Shown: in pieces, positions 1 through 10,390 of the stretch
How the letters are laid out: every line of letters starts with the position of its first letter
How positions within the stretch are numbered: the first letter of the stretch is position 1
DNA from: Delphinapterus leucas
Lineage: Eukaryota > Chordata > Mammalia > Artiodactyla > Monodontidae
Direction: 5' to 3'
Length of the DNA: 64,000 nt
NCBI RefSeq assembly: GCF_002288925.2
Contig: NW_022098069.1
Span: 83,794,755 to 83,858,754, forward strand
Program-made: the position numbers and the translations under genes
Notes under the pieces: generated by a model
What the model was told of the DNA's origin: nothing
What the model saw: only the letters and a program-made list of their open reading frames with translations
Database searches by the model: none

Positions 1-355
1 CAATAAACATATGTGGCAGGAATGAATTTGAACAAATAAAGAAATCTGAATTCCCAGTCCCAGTGTGATGCTTAAAGCATAAAAGAGCTGAACAAATGTT
101 GAACGAAAGAGTGAATGAATGAATGCACTGATGTCCCAGTCTCTGGCAGGTGGCCTGGGTCTTGGGGCTAATGGCTACCTGAGGAATTGGATTTGCATTG
201 TCCGGCGGAGTGAGGTGTTTCGGACGCTGCCATAGCTGGTGATGCAGTGGCAGGACTTTGCTTTAAACAGATCCCTCCTTCCCCGTCCAGAGAGAAGGGA
301 GAGGGGCCCCTGTCCTCAGGGCCTTTGTACCTGCCCTTCCCTCTACCTGCGATGC
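1..355. other. Intronic sequence, possible L2/MIR tail
   Basis: A GAATGAATGAATG run near 113-124 resembles the tail found at the 3' end of L2 or MIR elements. Nothing else in this stretch is recognisable. Confidence 0.35.
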
Positions 356-772
356 TGTACTAGTTCCTCGGGCTGCCATACAACGTACCACACACTGGCT
401 GCCTTTAGACAATGGAAATTGTTGTCTGCGGTCTAGAGGCTGGAAGTCTGGGATCCAGGTGTCGGCAGGGTTGGTTCCTTCTGGAGGATCTAGGGGAAAT
501 CTGCTCCATGCCCCTCTCCAGTCTTCTGGGGGTGGCTGGCAATCCTTGGTGTCTTTGCCTGTCTCCGTGGTCACATGACGTTCTCCCTGTGTGTCTCTGC
601 CCACATTTCCTTCTTTCAACGACACCAGTCATTGGGTTGCGGCCCATCCTACTCTAGTATGACCTCATCTTAACTTAATTCCATCTGCAAAGACCCTATT
701 TGCAAATAAAGGTCACATTCACGGGTTCTGGGTAGACATAAGTTTGGGGGAGACATTACTTAACCCAGTACA
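356..772 (-). mobile_element. MLT1-type MaLR LTR, minus orientation
   Basis: The left end reads like the reverse complement of a MaLR LTR 3' end (ggctgccatac...accacacactggctgcctt). This is followed by tggaagtctgggatccaggtgtcggcagg and a right part with acctcatcttaacttaattcc and ctatttgcaaataaaggtcac, ending at acccagtaca. That order is typical of MLT1-class solo LTRs of the ERVL-MaLR family. The copy is old and diverged. No internal retroviral genes are present. Subfamily not assigned. Confidence 0.75.
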
Positions 773-904
773 GGTGGCTTTCCCACAGCCAGGCACTTGG
801 CACGTTCTCTTCCTTCCTTCCCTCCTCAGCCCAGACATCACCGGTCTGAGGGCCCTTCCCTGCCACGCTCTCTGAGACAGCAATCCACTGCCCCCTCCAT
901 CCCC

Positions 905-1075
905 CTACCCTGTTTATTCTTCTTCCCAGACCTTGTCTCCTTTGACACGGCTATAGTTTTGCTTATCTATCTATCACCCTCCTCCCCGGGCCCCACTAGA
1001 ATGTAGGTTCCCGGGCAGCAGGGCCTAGATCCCACTGGCGCCCTGCTGTGGACCCACACCAGCAGGTGCCCTTGA
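905..1075 (+). mobile_element. L2-like 3' fragment
   Basis: The segment containing ccctgtttattcttcttcc and actagaatgtaggttcccgg followed by a gcagggcc block resembles the 3' end of LINE L2 (AGAATGTAAGCTCC...GCAGGGAC). It is diverged and lacks the usual terminal repeats. Confidence 0.5.
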
Positions 1076-1080
1076 GTGAG

Positions 1081-3190
1081 CAGGTATGAACAGGCTGCTG
1101 TGGCCACAGGTGGGGGACTAGGGGGGAGGCTGGACCCTGGGGAGGCAGCTGGGCCGGAGAGGGAAACAGGATGGAGGGAAGGAGTGGACTGCCCGGTGTC
1201 TGGAAGGCAGAATCGATCGCAGGTCTTAGAGATGCTTATTGGTGTGAGGTGAGGGGCCAAGAGGCTCAGAGCTTACCAGGCACCGAGCTCCAAGCACAGC
1301 TGTTCGTGTCAGGGGCGGGGGCGGTTCTAGAATTGCCTGGGTCTCTGGATCAGCCCTCTGCCAATGGGCCTCTGACTCCCTCCTTCCCAAAGAAAATCAA
1401 TTCTCCCCAGTTACACCTCCAGTGGGGCTGCTTTGTTCTCTCCAGCGGGCCCTCCCTGGGGAGGCCAGGGGCGGGCAGAGGCCCAGGGGACCCTGCTGGG
1501 GGTCCGGCGGGGCGGCCCCTGCTGGAGTTCCCAGGGAGTCAGAGGGCAGGGGCTGCCTTCTGTCCTGGCCTGGGAAGGACCTTGGGGCTTGAGGACTTCC
1601 AGGGACATGGGGCCACTAAGCACAAAGGCCACAAACACAGCCCATCTTCCTGGAGCCTCAGTGAAACAGAAGGCTTGGGGAAGAAGCAGGGAGGAAGCAC
1701 CGCCCTATAGAAAGTGCTGAGGATGTACTATGGGATGGAATTGAAACACTGCCAGTGGGGTGCGGTGTTTACGCTGAGCAGCTCCAGGCCTCCCCCAGGA
1801 GCCCAGGCTACACTGGGCAAGTCTGACACTCACGGCCCGGTCCAGCCCCTCCGTGGGCCCCGGTCCAGCCCCTCCGTGGGCCCAGAGAGGGGAAGGGGCT
1901 GCTTGGGCCGCCTGCAGGCCGGGCTCCACACGGTGCTAGGGTCCGAGGACAGGAATCCAGGTGACTGCCCCGCCCCACTTCCACCTCCCATAAGCTGGGA
2001 TTGGCCGCCCTTGGCCCTGGAGCTCAGCTCCATGCAGGCAGGTCTCAGTGGTGATCAGAAAGATGGACGGCCCCAGGGGGCACCGGCACGGCAGGCCTCA
2101 GTAGCCTTGGGCTCCCACTCCTGGCCCCGTCCCCGCCTTGGGGTGAGCCTCCTGACCGGTCAGAAGACAGGACAGCCTGGGAGAAGCTGAGGTCTCTGGA
2201 ATAACGCACGTTGGTTTAAGGACTGGAGGCAAAGTGCGGCCTGGGCCTGACCATGTGTCCAGCTCTCTGCGGCCGCAGCACGTTTGAACCAGCTGGTCAC
2301 AAGGAGTGCTGGGTGCTGAGCTTCAGCATGGAATTAATCCCATGTCCCGACATGTTGGTTGCTGTGATATTGCCTGTGACGTCTTATCTCTCTCTCACTG
2401 CTGCGGCCGCTCTGGGCGGAGGTTAGATCTCAGAGATTCTCTCCTGCAGCCCTTGCCTTACGGACAGGAAAGTGGGCACCCCCCTGGGCGGCAGGGACTG
2501 GCCCCGGCCTGGCTGTGGCGAGTGGATGCTGACACCCACTGGCCGGCACAGGGATTGGGTCTGATTCCCAGCAGCTCTGGAGCTTGGGTACTTGCTGCCG
2601 CCACTGCAGCCCTGTGGGTGCACGTGGTCAGGGTGGAGGGTGCAGCTCGCTGGAAGAACTCAGGGTCCAGAGAGGGAAACAGACAAGCAGACAGGCCTCA
2701 GGGCAGCGGGGAACTTCTAGAGAGCAAACAGGACTCCAGCTGCTCGTGGGGGGCCCGTGCTCGCATCCTGAGTCGGCCACCTGTCAGCTGAGTGATTTCA
2801 GGCCACTCCGAGCCTCCTCCCGGCCCTCTGGTCATCTTCGAGTTGGACGTAATCTGTCCAGGTTTTCCGAGGAATCAAACAGATGGAAGGACTTGGACGT
2901 GGCCAGTACATATGAGACCCTTTGTAACCAGTGAGACGCAGATACAGTAAAGCTAACATAGACCGTGGACCGCCCAGGGCAGGTGGCTCGTGGGAAGACA
3001 GGCTGGCATTCGCAGCTCCAGACCTATGCTAGTGCTGGGTGTCCCTGAGGGGGCCCCAGTCTCCTCCTGGTCCCCTGGGGCATGCTGCTCCGGGGAAAGG
3101 GAGAGGATACACCCGAGGGTGTCCTGGGCGCTGCACCCACACTGGCGGGGGACACCGTGTGGGCTGGATACCTCCGCACGTGGAGGGGCC
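1081..3190. other. GC-rich intron without recognised elements
   Basis: I see no exon, RNA gene or clear transposon in these 2.1 kb. Several open frames of 60-180 codons exist but have no recognisable protein content and overlap one another in different frames, as expected of GC-rich DNA. A 23-bp tandem duplication is listed separately. Confidence 0.5.
1839..1883. repeat. 23-bp tandem duplication
   Basis: GGTCCAGCCCCTCCGTGGG begins at 1839 and again at 1862, giving two adjacent, essentially identical 23-bp units. This is a small local duplication, probably polymorphic in length. Confidence 0.9.
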
Positions 3191-3222
3191 TGTCACTGAC
3201 AGCTGTCTTCCTGTCCTCCCAG
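3191..3222 (+). promoter_or_regulatory. SORCS2: Splice acceptor of the SORCS2 exon
   Basis: A pyrimidine-rich tract (gtcttcctgtcctcccag) ends in AG at 3221-3222. A plausible branch site, cactgac, lies about 22 bases upstream near 3194-3200. The geometry is that of a normal U2-type 3' splice site. Confidence 0.85.
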
Positions 3223-3322
3223 GTCATCGGACTTCGGGACGTCCTACACCAAGCTTACCCTTCAGCCTGGCATCACTACCGTCATCGACAACTTCTACAT
3301 CTGCCCGACCAACAAGAGAAAG
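3223..3322 (+). CDS. SORCS2: SORCS2 internal exon (VPS10 domain segment)
   Basis: This 100-bp exon carries one base completing a codon from the previous exon (consistent with Arg, AG|G), then 33 codons from 3224, ending on a complete codon so that the donor is phase 0. The translation begins SSDFGTSYTKLTLQPG and ends TTVIDNFYICPTNKRK. SSDFGTSY fits the Asp-box pattern S-x-D-x-G-x-[ST]-[WY] of VPS10 beta-propeller blades. Within the family, the TVIDNFYIC wording matches SORCS2, whereas SORCS1 and SORCS3 as I recall them read TVLSYLYV or TILSYLYV before xPTNKRK. SORCS2 is a type I membrane receptor that binds proneurotrophins (proNGF/proBDNF) through this ectodomain and works with p75NTR in neuronal signalling and trafficking. 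The reading frame is open on both sides and neither of the two longer overlapping frames is the coding one. Codons are intact. I do not give an exon number. Confidence 0.93.
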
Positions 3323-3328
3323 GTAGGC
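3323..3328 (+). promoter_or_regulatory. SORCS2: Splice donor of the SORCS2 exon
   Basis: The exon ends AAG and is followed by gtaggc. This is a GT donor with partial match to the GTRAGT consensus, and the cut falls between codons. Confidence 0.85.
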
Positions 3329-4574
3329 TCTGCACGGCGGGAGCCGCTGCCGCCTTGCTTCTCCGGGATCCTGACGGCGGGGCGGAGGCGTTTACCTCCC
3401 AGCTCCCTGCGTCACCCTTCCCGCTTCCGCCTGAAATCATTTGGATGAATTAAGTTTTAAAGCAGCAGCTGGGCCTTGGGAGAAAGTTTGTCCTGGTGCG
3501 TTTGTTTTCCCCTGCCCTGGGCCAGCATCCATCCAGGTAGAGCGGGGTAGGGGCAGGGGTGGCCACTCTGGAGGGGAGAAAGAATGTCTCGTTTTGGTCT
3601 GGCGTCCTTGGATAGCAGCGAGGAGGGGTCCCGATCTCCTGCAGGGTCTTTTAGTTGTTGATTTGGTTTTGATTTGGCTTTGGTGTCTCATCTGAGCTTT
3701 ACTTTCTGTTTTCTCGGTCTGAGCGTGTCTTCTGACTCTGCTCTCTGCCTGACTGTGGGATCAGGGAACTTTGTCGTTTCCAGGCTACGGCCGCCTCCAC
3801 CGGGTTCCGTGAGAAGACCCTTTTGCAAAGCCATGGTTGCCTCCTAGCCACCTCGGGACCCCAGACTGAGGTCAGAGGAAGCACCCAGGGCAGAGCCGTC
3901 CTGTGCACTTGACTCCATGCAGGGAAGTAGACCATTGTCACAGAGAGGAACTTGGACAGATCAGGTTCCTCCTGGGAAATGGGATGTCACGCCAGAGAAT
4001 TGTGACGTTGGGGATTAGAACCCAGAGCCCAGCCCACGGGCACCGATGGATGCTCTGACGCAACGTAGAGCCCGGAAAACCTCTGTAGACTGATGAGAGT
4101 CCCGGGAAGAGAGTCATCATTGCCAGATGGCCGGATGCGGAGGGCACTGGAGGGTTTGCCGGTCACGCTGACGGCACATTATTGGGGTCAGAGGAGTCGG
4201 TGCGTGCGTGAACTTGGCAGGTTCTGCAGGGACCGAGGCCCCATTGTGGAGGTTTCGGAACGTGAGGACTGATGTGCATTGCCGTTCCCTGGGAGCTGTC
4301 CAGGGAATCTTGATTGGCACTTTTTAATGGGATGTCAGCTTTCTAAAGCAGGTCTCTCCCCTCTGCCAACACCCTTCCTGGACTTTTAATGCTGTAAAAG
4401 CTTCCTGATGGACAGAATTGGAATGCAGAGGTGGGGAGGGCTGCTGGAGAGGGGGGAACTTCACAGGGACACCGGTGCCTTCCCGGAGGGGGCTCGGGAC
4501 TGAACAGAGAGAGGCAGGGGTTTGGTTTTGCCCGGGTCTCCCTGGGCCCTGCTCGGGGACTTCAAGTGCACGAT
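3329..4574. other. Intron immediately 3' of the exon
   Basis: The first 70 bases after the donor are locally CpG-rich (for example ggcggggcggaggcg near 3375). Beyond that I see no recognisable element. Confidence 0.45.
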
Positions 4575-4715
4575 CTCACTCTGTCCCACAGGGGCCGAGG
4601 AAGGAGGTGTTATTAACCCATTTTCCAGGGCAGGAAACTGAGGCACAGGAAGGTGAGACTTAGCACTTAATCACACAGCTGGTGGTGGGAGGTCTGGATT
4701 TGACCCCAGCCTCAT
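4575..4715 (-). mobile_element. MIR SINE, minus orientation
   Basis: The core reads cccattttccagggcaggaaactgaggcacagg, then tcacacagctggtggtggga and gatttgaccccagcct. This is the reverse complement of the MIR core, with its CCTCAGTTTCC and TAGCTGTGTGA segments. Confidence 0.75.
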
Positions 4716-5947
4716 GTGGATTCAGAGCTGAGGGGTTTTCTTGTGCAGGAGTGAGAGCAAGTACGGGGGAATGACCCCCCAACTACCACCCGACCCCGAC
4801 TCCCCGCAGCTCAGCCCACGTGCTCCCCGAGCTGTCCCCGTCCCGTGTCTGGTCGGCCCCAGCCCGGGCTGGTGAGGGGTCAGCGCTGGGATGCAGCCCT
4901 TGCTCTGCTGGGAGCTCAGTGCTTTTCCCGCGTGCCGTCCCCGCTCTCTGAGCCACAGGGTTCTCTTGGGGGGCGGGGGGGTCAGCAAGGGAAATGCCCA
5001 GGCGGCACCCTAGCCCAGGCCTGGGTGCAGCAGCATGTACATAGAACAGGGACCTTCGTTGGCCAGGAGAGCTGAGTGCTTGGAAGGGGCAAGGACAGAC
5101 ATCCTGCTTCCCTGCCCACTGTCATCTCTCTCCCTGGGGCCACTGTGATTTGGATGCGAGACAAGGGAGGGCTGCCGCGGGCTGGTGCTGACCCAAGCCA
5201 GAGGCCCCCCCCCATCACCCCCAAACTCCAGCCAGTAGTGGACACGGGAGGCCATGCCGCGCATCTCCTGTACGTCCTCCAATTTCTATCTGTCTAGCCA
5301 GCCCGGTCCTGGAAGCTTCTTCCAAGCTGACCCTGCTGTCCCTCACCAGCTGGGAGGACCCACAGGTGCCCAGATGTGACGGTGGCTCCAGGGCCGGCCC
5401 CAAACGCCATGTCCTCCTTTGGAAACGAGAAAGGCAGAGGCAACAGTGGCAGTCACAGAACGGGGAGTCTCTGAGGCGTGAGGTCAGGGGAGGCTGCCGG
5501 GCTGCCAGCAGCGAGTCCAGACAGACCCTGGTCCTGCGCGAAGTAGCCTCTGCTGAGCCTGTGTCCTGCTGTGAAGGGGGTGGCTGGGGGTTAATGAGAT
5601 GATGGGCGGGGGCTCAGCAAAGGGGCTTCTAGGTCACGTAGGGCATCCGGGCAGGCAAAGGGCACCAGGAGTGAAGCATCAGTTTTGGCTACCTGGGGGT
5701 TCGGGGCAGATGGAGAGCTGGGGGCTCTGATTGGGGTGCTCAGCAGAACCTCCTCTGCAGGCAACGTTGGGCTAGGGATGCAGGCAGGGAGACGTGTGCA
5801 TCTTTAAAAAAAGATAGGACATGATCGGCGATGCCTGTGAGAGGTTATTTGATAATTTGGACATTTAGCCTGGAAATATCGCTGGGGATAGAGGCTGGGT
5901 CTGGTCGGCCGCTGTGCCCAGCACAAACACTCAGCCAATGTTAAAGG
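4716..5947. other. GC-rich intron without recognised elements
   Basis: No exon, RNA gene or clear transposon is visible. Short homopolymer tracts such as the C-run near 5207-5213 are present. Confidence 0.45.
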
Positions 5948-5988
5948 ATGAATGCATGCATGCATGCATGAATGAATGAATGAATGAG
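5948..5988. repeat. ATGC and GAAT simple repeat
   Basis: gatgaatgcatgcatgcatgcatg runs into four copies of aatg. It is a compound tetranucleotide repeat, possibly grown from the tail of an adjacent L2/MIR copy. Confidence 0.9.
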
Positions 5989-6324
5989 CGAGTGCCACAA
6001 GCTGCAGCCGGTCCCGCTGAGTGAATGCTATTGCCGAGTCGCCCACCTGATCCGCAGACTCCACCTGCACCTGGATGGGGCCTGTAGGCGTGGAGCCCGA
6101 GGCTCCTTCCTGGGGTTGCGTGGGGCACCCTGCATTTGTAGGGTAGCCTGAGGGACAGCACCCAGGCCGGGGAGCCCTGTCCTCAGTCCAGTTCTGCCAT
6201 GACCCTCCAGCGAGGGGACATCAGGGAGGTCCCAAGGTGTCTCATCTCTTAACGGGGGCAGTGATGGAGGGGAGATTGACAGGTGAGTGCTGAAAGAACC
6301 TCACTCATTACCCTGCCACTTAAG

Positions 6325-6470
6325 ATATCCGCTGAATCACGGCTCCCAAGTGTGTCCCCTTTCCAATCTCTGGCACCTGTGAATGTCACCTTATGTTTTA
6401 AATGCATGTAGGAGCAGAAAAGCCACAGTCCCTGTCACAGAAAAAGCTGATGTGAGACCATGTCAAGTAA
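6325..6470 (+). mobile_element. MLT1-like LTR 5' fragment
   Basis: The segment caatctctggcacctgtgaatgtcacctta resembles the AATCCCTGGAACCTGTGAATATGTTACCTTA block near the 5' end of MaLR LTRs. Only this part is recognisable, so the call is tentative. Confidence 0.4.
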
Positions 6471-6879
6471 AGAACCGGAAGCCACGGGGGCTGGAGAAGG
6501 TAGAGGGGAGATTTGGGGGCCACGGGCTGGTCTTCCAACTTCTGAAGGGCGGGCCTAGGGATCGGGAAGCAGTCCAGGCAGACTGCTTGGTGGAAACTGG
6601 ATTTTACTCAGGTCCATCTCCTCAACTGTGCACAGCCCCTAGCACTCAGCCAACACTCAGGAAATACGGGTGCAATGGGCTGGACTGGAGATGGGGTGGG
6701 ACCCCTTCAGGGAAAGAGATTTCCATTTAATAAAAGGAAAAATTTCCCCCTGTCATTGCATTCATTTTTTCGTTCATCTGTAGCTTCTCAATTCCTAAGC
6801 CACCCACTGGCGATCATCCTCAGTATGCCAGGCCCTAGGCCAGAACCACACGTCAATCATAGTCATTTATTTGTGCAGA

Positions 6880-7060
6880 GGTGGGGCATGACTGGGGGGT
6901 TTACATCATCCCTGCATTGCCCAGATGAGAAAACAGAGGCTCGGGGGAAGCTGGGAGAATAGTCCAGGTCACCCAGCTGGTAGGTAGCAAAGCTGTCACC
7001 AATGCATCAAACATATTGTGTCTCTGTACTTGGCATTGAGCAAGGATTTAAATCCAGTTC
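6880..7060 (-). mobile_element. MIR SINE, minus orientation
   Basis: cccagatgagaaaacagaggctcggggg is followed by ggtcacccagctggtaggtagcaaagc. This is the MIR core in reverse complement, then a diverged remainder. Confidence 0.65.
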
Positions 7061-7194
7061 TGCTAGATGCCAGAGCCCCCTCTGTCATACCTTTGAACTC
7101 ACCAGGCACCCTGGGGCAAAGTTCCAGGGGGCAGATGGGGTTCCCCATGTCTGTGCAAGCCCAGCGCAGCCTGCTGTGCTGGAAGTGGGGAGTG

Positions 7195-7320
7195 TGTAAC
7201 CCGCTGTGGCTGGACAGGGCTCGATCTGACCACAGCTGAGCTGTGTGACTCAGGGCAGATCCTGTTTCTTCTCCAGCCCTCAGTGTCTCCCTCCATAAGA
7301 TCAGGAGGTTGAACTGGGGG
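7195..7320 (+). mobile_element. MIR SINE fragment, plus orientation
   Basis: gagctgtgtgactcagggcagatcc leads into ctccctccataagatcaggaggttgaact. This corresponds to the GCTGTGTGACCTTGGGCAA...CATCTGTAAAATG path of a MIR copy. Confidence 0.5.
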
Positions 7321-7504
7321 TTCTCCAAAGCCCCTTCCGTCTCCGGCATTCTGGGCTCTCCTGGTCTCCTCCCAGGGGAAGAGCAGCAGCTGGGGAATGA
7401 GATGCACGTGGGCAGAGCCCAGACTCTGCTCTGTTTACCACGTGTCTTGGCTTCTCCTCCGCAAGAGGGCAGGTTTCACCAGATGTCCAAGCTCTGTCTC
7501 AATC

Positions 7505-7720
7505 CGACCCCCATCCATTCAGCAGATGTGGGTCGAGGTCCTACTGTGTGCCAGGCTGCATGCTTGGTGCTGGAGGGTGAGAACCCTGGGTCCAATCTTG
7601 TAAATATCAGTTGTACATTAAGCACCTACTATGTGCTGGGGCCCTTTGCTGGGCGCTGGGATGTGAAGGTGAACTGGACAGGCAACTTGATCCTTCCTGA
7701 ACCTTTGAGGCTCTGGTGGA
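7505..7720 (-). mobile_element. Two adjacent L2-like 3' fragments
   Basis: Two blocks, tccattcagcagatgtgggtcgaggtcctactgtgtgccagg and gcacctactatgtgctgggg, read like the reverse complement of the L2 3' end (GGCACATAGTAGGTGCTCAATAAATATT). The second continues with gggatgtgaaggtgaactggacaggcaa, as expected further into the element. Confidence 0.55.
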
Positions 7721-7724
7721 GCCC

Positions 7725-8350
7725 TGGGAAACCGAACCCCTCCTGCTGCTTTTTTATGGGAGGAACAAGAAAAGGGGCCAAAGTCGGCCTCTAGCGGGAC
7801 AGGTTTACCCCAGAGTGAGTGTGATCTGGGAAAAGATGGGGTTCTTCATTTGCAGGGGCGCCTGCTTCAGCATGAGCGGAGGGTCTACCTCTCTAGTTAT
7901 TGGCAATGGACGGGCTTTGCAGGAAGATGTGAATGCTATTAGGAGTCCATTCAACAATTACAGGCTAAGCAGTACTTTATAGCTTCTTAAGAGGCCACTT
8001 TGCAACCTGTCTTACAAAATGAATTCCCTTTTATTTTTGTCTTGCCTGTAGTATAATCAGAGCCCCCGCCTTGATGCCCACGGGCGAGGCATTCTACCAT
8101 TGTCATGGCGTGACCTGAGACCCCGGGGGCCCTGAGGATCCCTCAGCATCCCCCGTATGCCTTCCGTGCTGTCTGAGTACCCGATTTGGCTTTGGACTAC
8201 CAGCACATTTCTGACTCAGCATGAGAACCCCATGGCACGGGGAGAGGGTGTGAGGGCACAGCCCAGGGGAGCTGGCCGCGGCATGGAATTGCTTTCAAGT
8301 GTCGTGTGAATTTTCACTTTACTTCATGATATATCAGTGTTGGTTTGAAT
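7725..8350. other. Intron without recognised elements
   Basis: Nothing identifiable as a gene or a repeat family was seen in this stretch. Confidence 0.4.
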
Positions 8351-8357
8351 ACTAAGA

Positions 8358-8358
<1 letters not shown>

Positions 8359-8400
<42 letters not shown>
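8359..8400. repeat. (CA)21 microsatellite
   Basis: Uninterrupted CA dinucleotides run through the interval. The length suggests length polymorphism between individuals. Confidence 0.98.
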
Positions 8401-8403
<3 letters not shown>

Positions 8404-8552
8404 TCAACAAAAAGTCTTTGTTAACCTGATGACCCAGGACAATACTCTTGTTTTAAGCCTCAGAACCCCTGGCCCAGCCACCAGCGTGGACCCTCTTGGG
8501 TACATGACTCCTAATTGGAGAAGCACAAGGTCAGGACAAGATCTCCATCAAT

Positions 8553-8665
8553 TCATCTATTCATTCATTCCGCTCACTCACCTGAGACGTTTTGAGAAAA
8601 TGCCACATGCCGAGCACTCAGGATCGAAAACTGAATCTGACCAAAATCTTGCCTTTGAGAAACTC
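8553..8665 (-). mobile_element. L2-like 3' fragment, minus orientation
   Basis: catctattcattcattccg leads into a gccgagcactcagg block, matching the reversed L2 end (tail repeat followed by the GGCACTGTGCTAGG region). Confidence 0.45.
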
Positions 8666-8689
8666 AGTGTCGCAGAGAGCGAACCGTGG

Positions 8690-8905
8690 CTGGTCGCGAT
8701 GAGGAAGAGCCCGAGCTGCAAAGGCTCTTTATGTATTGGGCTCCGTGTTAGGAGCGTTATGTACGTTATCTCTGATCCCTGCAACCCCTGGCAGAGTCAG
8801 GGCTTGTGCGCCATCTCACAGGAGAAGGGACTGAGGCCAGACAGGTCCTGGAGCTTCTCCGAGTTCACACGCCAGTGGACAGCCGAGTCAGGGTTTGCAC
8901 GCTGC
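8690..8905 (-). mobile_element. MIR-like SINE, minus orientation
   Basis: tatgtacgttatctctgatccctgcaacccc, catctcacaggagaagggactgaggccagac and gccgagtcagggtttg follow the order of the MIR core in reverse complement. The copy is strongly diverged. Confidence 0.5.
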
Positions 8906-9028
8906 CCAGGTGGCCCTACTGTCACTGCCCTTCCCACTGCCGGGTCCACCTTTGAGCAGCTCTGTTCCCACACCTAACAGCCTGTCCTCAGGGTCACCGA
9001 GGCCGCCCCCTCCAGGCGGCGGGAAGCC

Positions 9029-9120
9029 TAAGGGAGAGGGCACAGGCCTGGGAGCCGGGTTCAGATCCCAGTGCAGCAGTTGAACCAAGCTCTCTGGACC
9101 TCAGAGCTCTCCCTGGGGAG
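9029..9120 (+). mobile_element. MIR-like fragment, plus orientation
   Basis: cacaggcctgggagccgggttcagatcccag is the 5' MIR region (GGGCTCTGGAGCCAGACTGCCTGGGTTC). It is followed by a degraded core. Confidence 0.4.
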
Positions 9121-9419
9121 ACGGGTGGTGCTGTCTCCCGCCCCTGCTGCCCCATTGGTGCAACTGTGTCCTGCAGCTGAGGTGAGGCCGGGGCTTGTGA
9201 ATTATTCTACAGCCCGTGGCATGTCTGCTTCCGTGGGACTCTCAGTGTGTGAAAACATGGAAGTAAGCACCTTCTTCCACTCTTTGTCTCTGGATGTCTT
9301 TTCTGTTCCAGGTGTAGAACAGGTCCTAGGCACTCTCTGTCTCTCCATCTCTGCCTCTGTCTCTCTCTCCTCTACTCAGTTCCCCTGCCTTTTATCCCAA
9401 ACCTGGTCTCCAACCCTGA

Positions 9420-9805
9420 GCCCCCTCACTAGTATAGAGGCCCCTCCAGGCCCTCCCTGCTGTGGAGGCCCTACCCATTACCTGGCAGCCCCTCCCCTCC
9501 GGTGTGGAGACCCCACTCCCTCCCTGCTGTGGAAGCCCCGCCCCCTCCCTGCTATAGACGCCCCACCCCTTCCTGGTATGGAGGCCCCGCCCCTTACCTG
9601 GCAGCCCCTCCCCTCCAGTGTGGAGGCCTCACCCCCTCCCTGCTGTGGAAGCCCTGCCCCTTCCCTGGTATAGAGGCCCCGCCCCTTTCTAGTATGGAGG
9701 CACTTTCCCTTCCCTGCTGTGGAGGCTCCTCCTCTCTAGTGCAGAGGCCCCGCCCTGCTGTCGAGGCCCCACCCCTTTCTGGGTGGAGCCCCGCCCCTCT
9801 TCCCT
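9420..9805. repeat. GC-box-rich minisatellite, 29-bp-like unit in 116-bp higher-order repeats
   Basis: Variants of a unit of roughly 29 bp, approximately CCCCGCCCCTTCCCTGGTATGGAGG, repeat across the interval. A larger unit is visible: ttacctggcagcccctcccctcc begins at 9478 and again at 9594, 116 bases apart, and the sequence that follows each is closely similar. Many units contain CCGCCCC, the complement of an Sp1/KLF GC box. The long frames crossing it are artefacts of the repeat. Confidence 0.9.
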
Positions 9806-10254
9806 GGCAGCGGACCTCTTGGATCAGTCCCCGTCTTGTTTCCTGTTTTGGCCCCGCGGTGCATGGTGGTGGTCGGCCCTCGGGAGGGAGCCGAGGTTAG
9901 CTCAGTCCCATGGACACGGCCACCTGCAGACCCTCCTGTTGCTCAGAGGACTGCTCGGTGGGGCGATCTCTGTCGGTTCTCCTCACATGGAGAGTAGCAG
10001 CCCCTGGCAGACTTGCTGCCCGCTGTGTCCTGCGGGATCCCCAGACCCTGTTTCCAGAAGCTTGGAAGCCCAGGATCTGCCTGTGTGTTTAAAAAGCGTT
10101 CCAAGCAGCAAGGACTTCGTTTTGTTGGTTTCTCCTCTCATTGACATGCTTGTGCAACTGTGTTGTACTTTGCTTTGAAATCTTCTTCCCGAGTGTTGAC
10201 CAGCATTTCCCTGTTCCGGCCCAAACACCTGACCAAGGACATGCCATGAGGAAG
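9806..10254. other. Intron without recognised elements
   Basis: No recognisable gene or repeat family was seen here. Confidence 0.4.
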
Positions 10255-10390
10255 GGACCGGGGCACAGAGTGGTAGGAACCCAGCTTTGAGGGGGTTCGC
10301 ATCCTGGTGTCTCCCCTTCCTGGTTCTCTGAGGTGTAATTTGGGGATTAAATGAGATGATGCACGATGTACCACAGTGCCTGGCCCCCGT
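10255..10390 (+). mobile_element. MIR SINE 3' part, plus orientation
   Basis: ggggattaaatgagatgatgcacgatgtaccacagtgcctggc matches the 3' half of MIR (GAGGATTAAATGAGTTAATACA...AACAGTGCCTGGC). Confidence 0.6.

Larger units (their letters stand above)
1..3222 (+). other. SORCS2: Upstream SORCS2 intron (3' part)
   Basis: This stretch lies immediately 5' of the only recognised exon and ends in its splice acceptor, so it is read as the 3' end of the preceding SORCS2 intron. I looked for the preceding exon, which in sortilin-family receptors ends in a Ser-Leu-Trp-Arg-like segment, and saw none. It holds a minus-strand MaLR LTR, an L2 tail and one short tandem duplication, annotated separately. The assignment follows from the exon; no transcript evidence was available. 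Confidence 0.75.

Noticed and set aside
3082..3453. 123-codon frame overlapping the SORCS2 exon
   Set aside because: It reads the exon in the wrong frame and continues into the intron. The frame starting at 3224 is the one matching SORCS2.
8345..8977. 210-codon frame starting with a His-Thr run
   Set aside because: The His-Thr run is the (CA)n microsatellite; the rest crosses reversed L2 and MIR sequence.
9071..9900. Proline/alanine-rich frames of 130-200 codons
   Set aside because: They result from the GC-box minisatellite at 9420-9805.
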